Origin: Actinacidiphila rubida
GTDB taxonomy: Bacteria; Actinomycetota; Actinomycetes; Streptomycetales; Streptomycetaceae
Direction of reading: 5' to 3'
Assembly: GCF_900110255.1 (NCBI RefSeq)
Contig: NZ_FODD01000026.1
Coordinates: forward strand, 1 to 64,000
DNA: 64,000 nucleotides
Shown here: positions 17,427 to 27,060 of the stretch, piece after piece
Numbering within the stretch: position 1 is the stretch's first letter
Layout of the letters: every line of letters begins with the position of its first letter
The notes under the pieces: generated by a model
Database searches by the model: none
Seen by the model: only the letters and a program-made list of their open reading frames with translations
Told to the model about the DNA's origin: nothing
Position numbers and translations under genes: made by a program

Positions 17427-20249
17427 TCACTCCGACGGGGTGGCCTTCTTGGCCGCCGACGTCGTCTTCTTGGCGGCGGCCGTCTTCTTGGCCGGCGCGG
17501 CCTTCTTCGCGGTGGCCTTCTTGGCCGCGGCCTTCTTCGCCGGTGCCTTCTTGGCGGCGGCCTTCTTCTTCACCGGCCCCTTGGCCCGCTTCTCGGCGAG
17601 GAGCTCGTAGCCGCGCTCGGGCGTGATCGTCTCCACCTCGTCGTCACGGCGCAGCGTCGCGTTGGTCTCGCCGTCGGTGACGTAGGGGCCGAAGCGGCCG
17701 TCCTTGACGACGACCGGCCGCTCGCTGACCGGGTCGGTGCCCAGTTCCTTCAGCGGCGGCTTCGCCGCGGCCCGCCCGCGCACCTTCGGCTGGGCGTAGA
17801 CGGCCAGCGCCTCGTCGAGGGTGATCGTGAAGAGCTGGTCCTCGTTCTCCAGGGAGCGCGAGTCGGTGCCCTTCTTCAGGTAGGGCCCGTAGCGGCCGTT
17901 CTGCGCGGTGATCTCGACGCCCTCGGCGTCGGTGCCGACGACGCGCGGCAGCGACATCAGCTTGAGCGCGTCCGCGAGGGTGACGGTGTCCAGGGTCATC
18001 GACTTGAAGAGCGAGGCGGTCCGCGGCTTGATCGCGTTCTTGCCGGTCTTCGGGGTGTCCTCGGGCAGCACCTCGGTGACGTACGGGCCGTACCGGCCGT
18101 CCCTGGCGATGATGGGCCGCCCGGTCTCGGGGTCGTTGCCGAGCTCGAAGTCGCCGGAGGGACGGGCGAACAGCTCCTCGGCGTACTCCACCGTCATCTC
18201 GTCCGGCGGCAGGTCTTCGGGCACGTCGGAGCGGCGGTGGTCCTCCTCGCCGCGCTCGCCCTTCTCCACGTAGGGGCCGTAGCGCCCGACGCGCAGCATG
18301 ATGCCGTCGCCGACGGGGAAGGAGGAGATCTCGCGGGCGTCGATGGCGCCGAGGTCCTCGACGAGTTCCTTGAGCCCGCCGAGGTGGTCGCCGTCGCCGT
18401 TGCCCGCGGCGGCCGCGGACGGGACGGCGTCGGAGTCGCCCTCGTCCGTGCCGAAGTAGAAGCGGCGCAGCCACGGCACGGCCTGGGCCTCACCGCGGGC
18501 GATGCGGTCGAGGTCGTCCTCCATGGACGCGGTGAAGTCGTAGTCGACGAGCCGGCCGAAGTGCTTCTCCAGCAGGTTGACGACCGCGAACGACAGGAAC
18601 GTCGGGACGAGCGCGGTGCCCTTCTTGAACACGTAGCCGCGGTCGAGGATCGTGCCCAGGATCGTCGCGTACGTCGACGGGCGGCCGATCTCCCGCTCCT
18701 CCAGCTCCTTGACCAGCGACGCCTCGGTGTAGCGGGCGGGCGGCTTGGTCGCGTGGCCGTCGGCGGTGATCCCGGTGGCGGTCAGGGGGTCGCCCTCGGC
18801 GACCTGCGGCAGCCGGCGCTCGCGGTCGTCCAGCTCGGCGTTGGGGTCGTCCGCGCCCTCGACGTAGGCCTTGAGGAAGCCGTGGAAGGTGATGATCTTG
18901 CCGGACGCGGAGAACTCGGCGTCGCGGCCGTCCGCGGAGCCGCCGCCGACCTTGACGGTGACGGACTGGCCGACCGCGTCCTTCATCTGGGAGGCGACGG
19001 TGCGCATCCAGATCAGCTCGTAGAGCCGGAACTGGTCGCCGGTCAGGCCGGTCTCAGCGGGAGTGCGGAAGCGGTCGCCGGAGGGGCGGATCGCCTCGTG
19101 CGCCTCCTGCGCGTTCTTCACCTTCCCGGTGTACACGCGCGGCTTGTCCGGCAGGAACTGCGCGCCGTACAGCTGCGTGACCTGGGCGCGGGCGGCCCTG
19201 ATCGCGGTCTCCGACAGCGTCGTGGAGTCGGTACGCATATAGGTGATGAAGCCGTTCTCGTACAGCTTCTGCGCCACCTGCATGCACGCCTTGGCGCCCA
19301 GGCCGAGCTTGCGCGACGCCTCCTGCTGGAGGGTGGTGGTGCGGAACGGCGCGTACGGCGAGCGGCGGTAGGGCTTGGACTCGACGCTGCGGACCGAGAA
19401 CTGGGTGTCGGCGAGCGCGGCGGCCAGGGCGCGGGCGGCGCTCTCGTCGAGCTGCAGCACGTTCGCGCCGGACTTCAGCTGTCCGGTGGACGCGTCGAAG
19501 TCGCGGCCCTGGGCGACCCGGCGGCCGTCGACGGCGATCAGCCGGGCGGTGAGCGTCGAGGGGTCGGAGGCGTCGCCGGCGCGGCCGGTGCCGAAGGTGC
19601 CCAGCAGGTCCCAGTACTCGGCGGAGCGGAACGCGATGCGCTCGCGCTCGCGCTCCACGACGAGCCGGGTGGCGACGGACTGGACGCGGCCGGCGGACAG
19701 CCGCGGCATGACCTTCTTCCACAGGACCGGCGAGACCTCGTAGCCGTACAGCCGGTCGAGGATGCGGCGGGTCTCCTGGGCGTCGACCAGGCGCTGGTTC
19801 AGCTCGCGCGGATTGCGCACGGCCTCCTGGATGGCGTCCTTGGTGATCTCGTGGAACACCATCCGGTGCACCGGCACCTTGGGCTTGAGGATTTCCTGCA
19901 AATGCCAGGCGATGGCCTCGCCCTCGCGGTCCTCATCGGTGGCGAGGAATAGTTCGTCGGACTCCTTCAGGAGATCCTTGAGCTTCTTGACCTGTGCCTT
20001 CTTGTCGGCGTTGACGACGTAGATCGGCTGGAAATCGCTGTCCACATTGACGCCGAGCCGTGCCCAAGGCTGGCCCTTGTACTCCGCCGGCACTTCGGCG
20101 GCCCCGTTGGGGAGGTCGCGGATGTGCCCGACGCTGGCCTCGACGACGTATCCCGGGCCGAGATAGCCCTTGATCGTCTTCGCCTTGGCGGGCGACTCGA
20201 CGATGACAAGTCGGCGGCCGCCTGGTGCGGTCTCGCGGGTCGGGGACAA
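17427..20249 (-). CDS. topA: DNA topoisomerase I (type IA)
   Basis: A 940-residue type IA topoisomerase that relaxes negative supercoils. It starts with the TOPRIM domain (RRLVIVESPAKAKTIKGYL, then DEDREGEAIAWHL). The catalytic tyrosine is in GFITYMRTDSTTLS, followed by EAHEAIRPS. As in other actinobacteria the C terminus lacks Cys4 zinc fingers and has several topo C-terminal repeats (each with GRYGPY or GRFGPYV) and a Lys/Ala-rich tail of about 45 residues that is thought to support processivity. The start is TTG (20249) with GGAGAGAAG upstream. The tmk fusion follows on the same strand, in keeping with Streptomyces gene order. Confidence 0.97.
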   Translation of the reverse strand: MSPTRETAPGGRRLVIVESPAKAKTIKGYLGPGYVVEASVGHIRDLPNGAAEVPAEYKGQPWARLGVNVDSDFQPIYVVNADKKAQVKKLKDLLKESDELFLATDEDREGEAIAWHLQEILKPKVPVHRMVFHEITKDAIQEAVRNPRELNQRLVDAQETRRILDRLYGYEVSPVLWKKVMPRLSAGRVQSVATRLVVERERERIAFRSAEYWDLLGTFGTGRAGDASDPSTLTARLIAVDGRRVAQGRDFDASTGQLKSGANVLQLDESAARALAAALADTQFSVRSVESKPYRRSPYAPFRTTTLQQEASRKLGLGAKACMQVAQKLYENGFITYMRTDSTTLSETAIRAARAQVTQLYGAQFLPDKPRVYTGKVKNAQEAHEAIRPSGDRFRTPAETGLTGDQFRLYELIWMRTVASQMKDAVGQSVTVKVGGGSADGRDAEFSASGKIITFHGFLKAYVEGADDPNAELDDRERRLPQVAEGDPLTATGITADGHATKPPARYTEASLVKELEEREIGRPSTYATILGTILDRGYVFKKGTALVPTFLSFAVVNLLEKHFGRLVDYDFTASMEDDLDRIARGEAQAVPWLRRFYFGTDEGDSDAVPSAAAAGNGDGDHLGGLKELVEDLGAIDAREISSFPVGDGIMLRVGRYGPYVEKGERGEEDHRRSDVPEDLPPDEMTVEYAEELFARPSGDFELGNDPETGRPIIARDGRYGPYVTEVLPEDTPKTGKNAIKPRTASLFKSMTLDTVTLADALKLMSLPRVVGTDAEGVEITAQNGRYGPYLKKGTDSRSLENEDQLFTITLDEALAVYAQPKVRGRAAAKPPLKELGTDPVSERPVVVKDGRFGPYVTDGETNATLRRDDEVETITPERGYELLAEKRAKGPVKKKAAAKKAPAKKAAAKKATAKKAAPAKKTAAAKKTTSAAKKATPSE

Positions 20250-20606
20250 CTTCGCTCTTCTCTCCGGGTTGAAGGGGTGTCGCTGCGGAGTGTGACCGTA
20301 CCTCCTGGCCCCGTGTCAAACGGGAAAAGTCCGCAACGCCACTCGAACGGTAACCCGATGTACGTTCTATCCACACTGCCGGGGTCCTCAAGAAGGCTAC
20401 GTCGCCTCAGCCCATCGTGCCCGGAAATGCCGGTGCCGCGGCCGCGCCCGGCAGCTTTGCGGTAGTGCGCCGGGGGGCGTGCCGGGAGCCCGCGACCCGC
20501 GCCGGAGGCCCTGCGGCGCACGGCTCCGGACGGGACAGGGACAGGCCGTGACTGCAAGGATGTCGGCCAGCGAAGACCGACACGCACACAGCGCAGGGGG
20601 ACGGCC

Positions 20607-21005
20607 TTGTCCGATCAGAATCCTTACGGCCAGAATCCGTACGGCCAGCAGCAGCCGGGCTACGGCTATCCGCAGGGGGCGCCTCAGCAGCAGCCCGGGT
20701 ACGGGTATCCGCAGGGCGGCCCCTACCCGCCGCCGCCCGGGGCCTACACCGGCGACCCGAACGCGCCGTACGGCTACGACCCCTACGGCCGACCTTACTC
20801 CGAGAAGTCGAAGGTCACCGCGGGCGTGCTGCAGCTCCTGCTCGGCAGCCTCGGCGTCGGCCGCTTCTACACCGGCCACACCGGCATAGCCCTGGGCCAG
20901 CTGTTCACCTGCGGGGGCTGCGGGATCTGGGCGCTGATCGACGGCATCATCCTGCTCGCCGGCAACGACCAGACCGACGCCCAGGGCCGTGTCCTGCGTG
21001 GCTGA
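20607..21005 (+). CDS. TM2-domain membrane protein with Tyr/Gln/Pro-rich N terminus
   Basis: A 132-residue protein. Its first 60 residues are repeats of QNPYGQ and PGYGYPQG-type sequence, and the C-terminal part is a TM2 domain: two hydrophobic helices joined by the GVGRFYTGHTGIALGQLFT turn. TM2 proteins are small membrane proteins of uncertain role. The N-terminal repeat is probably disordered and cytoplasmic. The start is a TTG at 20607 preceded by CAGGGGGA. It overlaps the next gene by 17 bases, so the two are probably co-translated. Confidence 0.85.
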   Translation: MSDQNPYGQNPYGQQQPGYGYPQGAPQQQPGYGYPQGGPYPPPPGAYTGDPNAPYGYDPYGRPYSEKSKVTAGVLQLLLGSLGVGRFYTGHTGIALGQLFTCGGCGIWALIDGIILLAGNDQTDAQGRVLRG

Positions 21006-21438
21006 CGACCTGCGGCACAGCCCGGCCGGGGCACCCCTCGCGGTGCGCCGGCCGGGCGGGCTGCGGAACCACCCGGCGGCCGCGCCGCTCGGGGCGCTCG
21101 CCGCGGCGGTCGCGGCCTCGGCGTACCTCTACAACACGGACCCGCACCAGAGCGGGCACTGGCTGCCGCGCTGCCCGTTCAACTGGGCCACCGGGCTGCT
21201 GTGCCCGGCGTGCGGGGGCACCCGCCTCGCCTACGACCTGCTGCACGGCGACCCGGTGCGGGCCTTCCACGAGAACGCGCTGCTGATGATCGCCTCGCCG
21301 GTCCTGCTGTGGATGTGCGGCCGGTGGATGGTCGAGGGCCTGCGGGGACGCCGCTGGCGCCCGGTGCTCAGCCCGCGCGCGCAGTACGCGGTGCTCGGTC
21401 TCGCGGTCGTGTGGACGGTCGTCCGCAACGTCCGCTGA
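20989..21438 (+). CDS. DUF2752 membrane protein
   Basis: About 149 residues with two to three membrane helices and the signature of the DUF2752 family: CPFNWATGLLCPACGGTR, with the CPxCGxTR motif between the first two helices, and ALLMIASPVLL in the next helix. Function unknown; the cysteine motif resembles a metal or redox site. A GTG at 20989 and one at 20998 are both possible; each overlaps the end of the TM2 gene, with which it probably forms a two-gene operon. Confidence 0.8.
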   Translation: MSCVADDLRHSPAGAPLAVRRPGGLRNHPAAAPLGALAAAVAASAYLYNTDPHQSGHWLPRCPFNWATGLLCPACGGTRLAYDLLHGDPVRAFHENALLMIASPVLLWMCGRWMVEGLRGRRWRPVLSPRAQYAVLGLAVVWTVVRNVR

Positions 21439-21507
21439 CGCCCGCGCCGATGTCCGAGGCGTGACCCCGGACACGGAGCCGGGGAGCCGCGGGTCCTGGT
21501 CCGGGCC

Positions 21508-23043
21508 TCAGCCGGCGACCGGCTCCAGGAAGCCCTGCTCGACCAGCAGCCTGATCGACTCCGGAGTGCGGTCGCGCAGGACGACCGGGTCCTCGCCCAG
21601 CAGCTGGGCGATCGCGTCCACGATGCGGCCGGCCGGCAGCGTTCCGTCGCAGACCCCGGCGAAGCCCGCGCCGACCGTGTCGACCTTCGTCGCACGCCGC
21701 ATCCCGCGCGCCGACCGCAGCACCACGTGCTCCGGGTCCTCCGCGCCGGGCAGCCCCACCTGCTCCTGCACCACGTCGGGCGCCAGCGTGAAGCGGGCGC
21801 CGAGCAGCGCGGCGTCGTCGTGGCGCCGCAGGAAGTCCTGGCGCGCGAACCAGTCCGCGATGTGCGGGCCGAGCGGCTGCTCCACCGAGTGCGGCCACTC
21901 CTCCGCGGTCACCACCGGCTCCGCGGAGCCGGACTTGCGCAGCGTGATCCAGCCGAAGCCGACGCCGTCGACCTTCGCGCGCTCGAACTCCTCCAGCCAC
22001 GCGTCGTACCGCGCGGCGTACGCCTCCGGATCCGCGCGGTGGTCGCCGGCGTCGCGCAGCCACAGTTCGGCGTACTGCGCCACGTCCTGCACCTCGCGCT
22101 GCACGATCCACGCGTCGCAGCCGGCGGGCACCCAGCCGGCCAGCCGCTCCCGCCAGTCCTCGCCGTCGACGTGCTGCCAGTTCGCCAGCAGCTGGCACCA
22201 GCCGCCGTCGGTGAGCCGGCCCGCGGACCGGCTCACGACCGCCCGGCACAGGTCGTCGCCGGCCATGCCGCCGTCCCGGTAGGTGAAGCGGCCACCTGGG
22301 GAGATCACGAACGGCGGGTTCGAGACGATCAGGTCGAACCGCTCGTCCGCCACCGGCTCGAACAGGCTGCCCTGCCGCAGGTCGGGCTCGCGGGCGCCGG
22401 ACAGGGCGAGGGTGAGCCGGGCGAAGTGCAGGGCGCGCGGGTTGAGGTCGGTGGCGGTGACGTGGGTGGCGTGCCGCGAGGCGTGCAGCGCCTGGACGCC
22501 CGACCCGGTGCCCAAGTCCAGGGCGCGGTCCACGGGGGTGCGCACGGTGATCCCGGCGAGCGTGGTCGACGCGCCGCCGACTCCGAGCACGAGGTCCGCG
22601 CGGTCCACGCCGGGCGCGCTGCCGATCCCCCCGGCGCCGCCGACGGCGCAGCCGAGGTCGGAGACGATCCACCAGTCCTCGCCGCCGTCGCCCGCGTAGG
22701 GGCGGACGTCGGCGGTCGCGCGGACCTCGTCGCCGTCGCGCTGCAGCCAGCCGTCGGCCTCGTACCGCTCGATGCCGGGCAGCGCGGCGCGGGCCTGCGC
22801 GTAGGGGACGGGCCGTTGCAGCAGGAACAGCCGGACGAGGGTCGCCAGCGGGCCGCCGTCGCGGGTGGCGCGCAGCGCGGGAACGGTCTCCGCCCGCGAC
22901 AGCGCCGCGTAGGCGACCGCGCCGAGCAGGTCGAGGCAGCCGTCCGCGGTGAAGTCGGCGGCGAGCAGGTCCTCGCGCAGCGCCTGCGCGCTGGCGGGGG
23001 CGGGACGGGGGGCGGCGTCGCGGGGCGTACTCACACGTCTCAT
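21508..23043 (-). CDS. class I SAM-dependent methyltransferase (HemK/RsmC-like)
   Basis: About 511 residues. The N-terminal 170 residues form a helical domain typical of an actinobacterial family. The middle is a Rossmann methyltransferase with SAM motif I ALDLGTGSGVQALHA, an acidic TATDLNPRAL and motif IV IVSNPPFVI. The NPPF/Y motif indicates methylation of a planar nitrogen (RNA base, DNA base or glutamine side chain). The C-terminal 150 residues form a further domain common to the family. The substrate is not known. The ATG at 23043 and GTG at 23034 are both possible starts. It is convergent with the DUF2752 gene. Confidence 0.82.
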   Translation of the reverse strand: MRRVSTPRDAAPRPAPASAQALREDLLAADFTADGCLDLLGAVAYAALSRAETVPALRATRDGGPLATLVRLFLLQRPVPYAQARAALPGIERYEADGWLQRDGDEVRATADVRPYAGDGGEDWWIVSDLGCAVGGAGGIGSAPGVDRADLVLGVGGASTTLAGITVRTPVDRALDLGTGSGVQALHASRHATHVTATDLNPRALHFARLTLALSGAREPDLRQGSLFEPVADERFDLIVSNPPFVISPGGRFTYRDGGMAGDDLCRAVVSRSAGRLTDGGWCQLLANWQHVDGEDWRERLAGWVPAGCDAWIVQREVQDVAQYAELWLRDAGDHRADPEAYAARYDAWLEEFERAKVDGVGFGWITLRKSGSAEPVVTAEEWPHSVEQPLGPHIADWFARQDFLRRHDDAALLGARFTLAPDVVQEQVGLPGAEDPEHVVLRSARGMRRATKVDTVGAGFAGVCDGTLPAGRIVDAIAQLLGEDPVVLRDRTPESIRLLVEQGFLEPVAG

Positions 23044-23126
23044 TCTCGCGGAACAGCTCGCCGGGGGCGCGCAGGGCCGGCGGGCGGTGCCCCGGCGGGG
23101 TTCCGGAACGGCGGCCGGCCCGCGCC

Positions 23127-23717
23127 TCAGGAGGCGCTGGGCGACGCGGCGGTGGGCGCGGCGGTCGTGGACACCCGCTGGCAGCCGGGCTGCTGGGCGA
23201 GCGCCTTGCCCGCGTCGCCCTGGCTGAGCGTGCCGATGGAGCTCTGCACGTCGGCGGTGGTCTTGGTGAGGGAGTCGGAGACGCCCTTGAGCCCGTCGGC
23301 GAACGTGTTCTGGTTGCTGGTGTCCAGCGCGTCGACCTGCTTCATCAGGCTCTCGTACTGCGCCGAGAGGTGGTTGAGGGTGGTGACGGCGTTCTGCTGG
23401 AACGTCTGGCCCTGGTCGCCGTTGGGCGCGGCTCCGGCCTTCTGGAAGATGCCGGCGAGCTCCTTGTAGGCGTTGGAGAGCTGCTGGAAGGCGGCCGAGT
23501 CGGCCTTCTTGACCTCGGCGGGGGTGCCGCCGCTGTTCACCTGGCTGATCGCGGTGTTCGCGTCGTCGATCTGCTTGGCCGGGCCGGCCGCCTGGTCGCA
23601 GACGCCCTTCGCCCAGCTGTCCAGCTTCTTGCCGGAGTCGTCGCTGCTGCACCCGCCCAGCGCCAGGAGCAGGGCCGCCCCGGACAGCGCGGCCAGGAAC
23701 TTCGTGTTCACCTTCAC
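23127..23717 (-). CDS. small secreted lipoprotein
   Basis: About 196 residues with a lipoprotein signal peptide: basic start, hydrophobic FLAALSGAALLLALGGCSS and lipobox LGGC, so the mature protein is anchored by a lipidated Cys. The mature part is helical and Gln/Ala/Asp-rich (WAKGVCDQAAGPAKQIDDAN and following), with two further cysteines (in GVCDQ and QPGCQR) that may pair, and ends in a Ser/Thr/Ala-rich tail. Role unknown; similar proteins are widespread in Streptomyces. The GTG start at 23717 has GGAAGGGA upstream. Confidence 0.78.
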   Translation of the reverse strand: MKVNTKFLAALSGAALLLALGGCSSDDSGKKLDSWAKGVCDQAAGPAKQIDDANTAISQVNSGGTPAEVKKADSAAFQQLSNAYKELAGIFQKAGAAPNGDQGQTFQQNAVTTLNHLSAQYESLMKQVDALDTSNQNTFADGLKGVSDSLTKTTADVQSSIGTLSQGDAGKALAQQPGCQRVSTTAAPTAASPSAS

Positions 23718-23889
23718 CGGATGGGTCCCTTCCGTGGCCTTACGGCCCCGGAACATACACGGGTACCCGGTGTGTACCGCGAATCCATGACCTGGAACGA
23801 CCTGATTCATCCGATATTCAAGCCGTTCGTAGCAAACGGTGGTGACGATGCGTGCGAGGCCGTGATCGCGCACGTCAGAGCGCGAAGAC

Positions 23890-23915
23890 GGGCGCCCGGC
23901 CAAGGCCGGGCGCCC
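23890..23915. terminator. strong hairpin at end of hppA
   Basis: A 12-base perfect stem GGGCGCCCGGCC / GGCCGGGCGCCC with a two-base loop, 40 bases past the hppA stop and in the gap before the lipoprotein gene. It has the shape of a Streptomyces terminator without a U-tract. Confidence 0.65.
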
Positions 23916-23957
23916 GCCGTCATGGTGACGTGGACACAGGTGAGAAGGTGTCAGACA

Positions 23958-26339
23958 TCACGCCGCCACGGTCGATCCGCTCTTCGCGTGGGTCTGGTCA
24001 CCGTCCTCCCCCTGGTCGTCCATCGCGATGCCGCGGCGCTTGGAGACGTAGACCGCGCCGACGATGACCGCGAGGGCCGCCACCGCCACGGGCACCCGCA
24101 CCGCGAGGTTGGCGTCCACGCCGTAGCTGAACTTCACGATCGCCGGGGCGATCAGCAGCGCCACCAGGTTCATCACCTTCAGCAGCGGGTTGATCGCCGG
24201 GCCCGCGGTGTCCTTGAACGGGTCGCCGACGGTGTCGCCGATGACCGTCGCGGCGTGTGCCTCGCTGCCCTTGCCGCCGTGGTGGCCGTCCTCGACGAGC
24301 TTCTTCGCGTTGTCCCAGGCGCCGCCGGAGTTGGCCAGGAACACCGCCATCAGGGTGCCGGCGCCGATCGCCCCCGCCAGGTACGACGCGAGCGAGCCGA
24401 CACCGAGCGCGAAGCCGACCGCGATGGGCGCCAGCACCGCGAGCAGGCCCGGCGTGGCCAGCTCGCGCAGCGCGTCCTTGGTGCAGATGTCCACCACGCG
24501 GCCGTACTCGGGCACTTCGGTGCCGTCCATGATCCCCGGGTGGTCGCGGAACTGCCGGCGCACCTCGTAGACGACCGCGCCCGCGGACCGCGACACGGCG
24601 CTGATGGCCAGCCCCGAGAAGAGGAAGACCACCGCCGCGCCGAGCAGCAGCCCGACGAGGTTGTTGGGCTGGGAGATGTCCAGGGACAGCCAGCGGGCGT
24701 CCGACGCGGCCGGATGGGCCTTGCCGACCGCCGTGTCGACGGCCTCCTTGAACGACCCGAACAGGGCGGTCGCCGCGAGCACCGCGGTGGCGATGGCGAT
24801 GCCCTTCGTGATGGCCTTGGTCGTGTTGCCGACGGCGTCCAGGTCGGTGAGCACCTGGGCGCCCTCGCCGTGCACGTCGCCGGACATCTCCGCGATGCCC
24901 TGCGCGTTGTCCGAGACCGGGCCGAAGGTGTCCATGGCGACGATGACGCCGACCGTGGTGAGCAGGCCGGTGCCGGCCAGTGCCACCGCGAACAGCGCCA
25001 GGAAGATCGACGTGCCGCCGAGCAGGAACGCCCCGTAGACCGCGAGGGCGATCAGCACCGCCGAGTACACCGCGGACTCCAGGCCGAGCGAGATGCCGGA
25101 GAGCACCACGGTCGCCGCGCCCGTGAGCGACGTCTTGCCGACGTCGCGCACGGGGCGCCGCGTGGTCTCGGTGAAGTAGCCGGTGAGCTGCTGGATCAGC
25201 GCGGCCAGCACGATGCCGATGGCGACCGCGACCAGGGCGAGGACCCGCGGATCACCGGCGTGGGAGGAGATGTCGGAGCCGACGCCCTTGAGATCGGAGT
25301 AGGAGGAGGGCAGGTAGGAGAAGACCGCGATGGTCACGCCGACCAGGGAGATCACCGCGGAGATGAAGAAGCCGCGGTTGATCGCGGCCATGCCGCTGCG
25401 GTCGGAGCGGCGCGGGGAGACGGCGAAGATGCCGACCATGGCGGTGAGCACCCCGATCGCCGGGATGAGGAGCGGGAAGACGAGCCCCGCGTCGCCGAAG
25501 GTGACCTTCCCGAGGATCAGTGCGGCCACCAGGGTGACCGCGTAGGACTCGAACAGGTCGGCGGCCATGCCGGCGCAGTCACCGACGTTGTCCCCGACGT
25601 TGTCGGCGATGGTGGCGGCGTTGCGGGGGTCGTCCTCGGGGATGCCCTGTTCGACCTTGCCGACCAGGTCGGCGCCGACGTCCGCCGCCTTGGTGAAGAT
25701 CCCGCCGCCGACCCTCATGAACATCGCCAGGAGGGCGGCGCCGAATCCGAATCCCTCGAGCACCTTCGGCGCGTCGGCCTTGTAGATCAGCACGACGGCC
25801 GAGGCGCCGAGCAGGCCCAGTCCGACGGTGAACATTCCGACGACGCCACCGGTACGGAAAGCGATCTTCATCGCGTGGTGGGAGACCTCGGTGAGATCCT
25901 TTTGCGGCTCACCGGATTCCGGTGTCGCCGCCCGGGCGGCCGCGGCGACCCGCACATTGCTGCGGACCGCGAGCCACATTCCGACATAGCCGGTGACCGC
26001 GGAGAACACGGCCCCCACGAGAAAGAAGATCGACCTTCCGATGCGCTGCGAGAGGTTGTCCGCCGGCAGCAGCATGAGCAGGAAGAACGCCGCCACGGCG
26101 AAGATCCCCAGCGTACGGAACTGCCGTGCGAGGTAGGCGTTGGCGCCTTCCTGCACGGCAGCGGCGATCTTCTTCATGGAGTCGGTGCCCTCGTCCGCCG
26201 CGAGCACTTGACGTACCAGCACCGCGGCGACCGCCAGAGCGGCCAGTGCGACCACCGCGATGATCCACACCAGCGCTTGGTTTCCACCGGTCAATACCGG
26301 CGCGGCAGCAAGCGGTAGAGGGGTGAGTTGCCCCGCCAT
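23958..26339 (-). CDS. hppA: H+-pumping membrane pyrophosphatase, K+-independent type
   Basis: A 793-residue integral membrane enzyme with about 16 helices that couples PPi hydrolysis to proton export. The catalytic signature DVGADLVGKVEQGIPEDDP and the second acidic site NVGDNVGDCAGMAADL are intact. GNTTKAITKG carries Lys at the position that is Ala in K+-dependent enzymes, which marks the K+-independent H+ pump. The ATG at 26339 has a good AGGAGG-type site (reverse of CCTCCT). The order hppA, anti-sigma kinase, bldG on one strand matches Streptomyces gene order, but hppA probably has its own promoter in the 220-bp gap. Confidence 0.96.
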   Translation of the reverse strand: MAGQLTPLPLAAAPVLTGGNQALVWIIAVVALAALAVAAVLVRQVLAADEGTDSMKKIAAAVQEGANAYLARQFRTLGIFAVAAFFLLMLLPADNLSQRIGRSIFFLVGAVFSAVTGYVGMWLAVRSNVRVAAAARAATPESGEPQKDLTEVSHHAMKIAFRTGGVVGMFTVGLGLLGASAVVLIYKADAPKVLEGFGFGAALLAMFMRVGGGIFTKAADVGADLVGKVEQGIPEDDPRNAATIADNVGDNVGDCAGMAADLFESYAVTLVAALILGKVTFGDAGLVFPLLIPAIGVLTAMVGIFAVSPRRSDRSGMAAINRGFFISAVISLVGVTIAVFSYLPSSYSDLKGVGSDISSHAGDPRVLALVAVAIGIVLAALIQQLTGYFTETTRRPVRDVGKTSLTGAATVVLSGISLGLESAVYSAVLIALAVYGAFLLGGTSIFLALFAVALAGTGLLTTVGVIVAMDTFGPVSDNAQGIAEMSGDVHGEGAQVLTDLDAVGNTTKAITKGIAIATAVLAATALFGSFKEAVDTAVGKAHPAASDARWLSLDISQPNNLVGLLLGAAVVFLFSGLAISAVSRSAGAVVYEVRRQFRDHPGIMDGTEVPEYGRVVDICTKDALRELATPGLLAVLAPIAVGFALGVGSLASYLAGAIGAGTLMAVFLANSGGAWDNAKKLVEDGHHGGKGSEAHAATVIGDTVGDPFKDTAGPAINPLLKVMNLVALLIAPAIVKFSYGVDANLAVRVPVAVAALAVIVGAVYVSKRRGIAMDDQGEDGDQTHAKSGSTVAA

Positions 26340-26558
26340 TCGTCCTCCTTGACGTTTGGCGCATGGGCGTGCGGCTCCTACGGCTGATCAAGCCGCAACG
26401 CTCAGGCGAGCTGAGCAAAGATGGACGGATTGTAGGGAGCAGCAGAAGATCGCAAAAGGGTGCCCGTAGGGAATTCCCACGGTAAATGACCGGCCGCGTT
26501 TCCGCTCGGCGGGCTGCGGGGCCGGTGAGAGGGGCTGCGGGGCCCCGGCGGGGAGCGG

Positions 26559-26972
26559 CTAGACGGACACCGTCGGCCAGCTCATGCGGATGATCCCGCC
26601 CTTCTCGCCGTCGACGACCTCGAAGTCGTCGACCAGTCCGCTGATGACGGCGAGACCCATCTCGCCCTCGTCGTCGGCGGGGTCGTCGGCGCCCGAGTCG
26701 GGCGCGGAGCCGCCGCCGGTGCTGGGCACCTCGTCGGCCACCTCGATGGAGAACTTCTTCTCCTCCTCGGTGAGGCGCACCTTCACCGGCTCCTCGACGC
26801 CGTTGCTGCGGTGCAGGCCGACGGCGCGGCTGCACGCCTCGCCCACGGCCAGCCTCACCTCGTCCAGGGCCGCCTCGTCCACCCCCGCCCGGCGCGCCAC
26901 GGCAGCCGCAACGAGCCGCGCGGTGCGCACGTGCTCGGGCTGGGCGCTGAAGAGCAGTTCTACGGTGGGCAT
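26559..26972 (-). CDS. ATP-binding anti-sigma-factor-like protein, partner of BldG
   Basis: A 137-residue HATPase_c (RsbW/SpoIIAB-like) protein. The N box is in EVRLAVGEACSRAVGLHR, and the G1-like region is weakened: the middle has an acidic insertion (GGGSAPDSGADDPADDEGE) before MGLAVISGLVDDFE. This is the protein encoded directly downstream of bldG in Streptomyces and thought to switch partners with BldG. The ATG at 26972 has a very strong GAGGGGGAGG site. Only 88 bases separate it from bldG, so the pair is probably one operon. Confidence 0.88.
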   Translation of the reverse strand: MPTVELLFSAQPEHVRTARLVAAAVARRAGVDEAALDEVRLAVGEACSRAVGLHRSNGVEEPVKVRLTEEEKKFSIEVADEVPSTGGGSAPDSGADDPADDEGEMGLAVISGLVDDFEVVDGEKGGIIRMSWPTVSV

Positions 26973-27060
26973 GGCCGGGCCTCCCCCTCGGTTCCATCGG
27001 GTGGGCAACACAGGGGCCCGGACGGCGAACCCGTCCGGTGCCCCTCGTCTGGTCGAAGGT

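Noticed and set aside
17427..17575. Repeat array at the topA 3-prime end
   Set aside because: It encodes the Lys/Ala-rich tail, normal for actinobacterial TopA.
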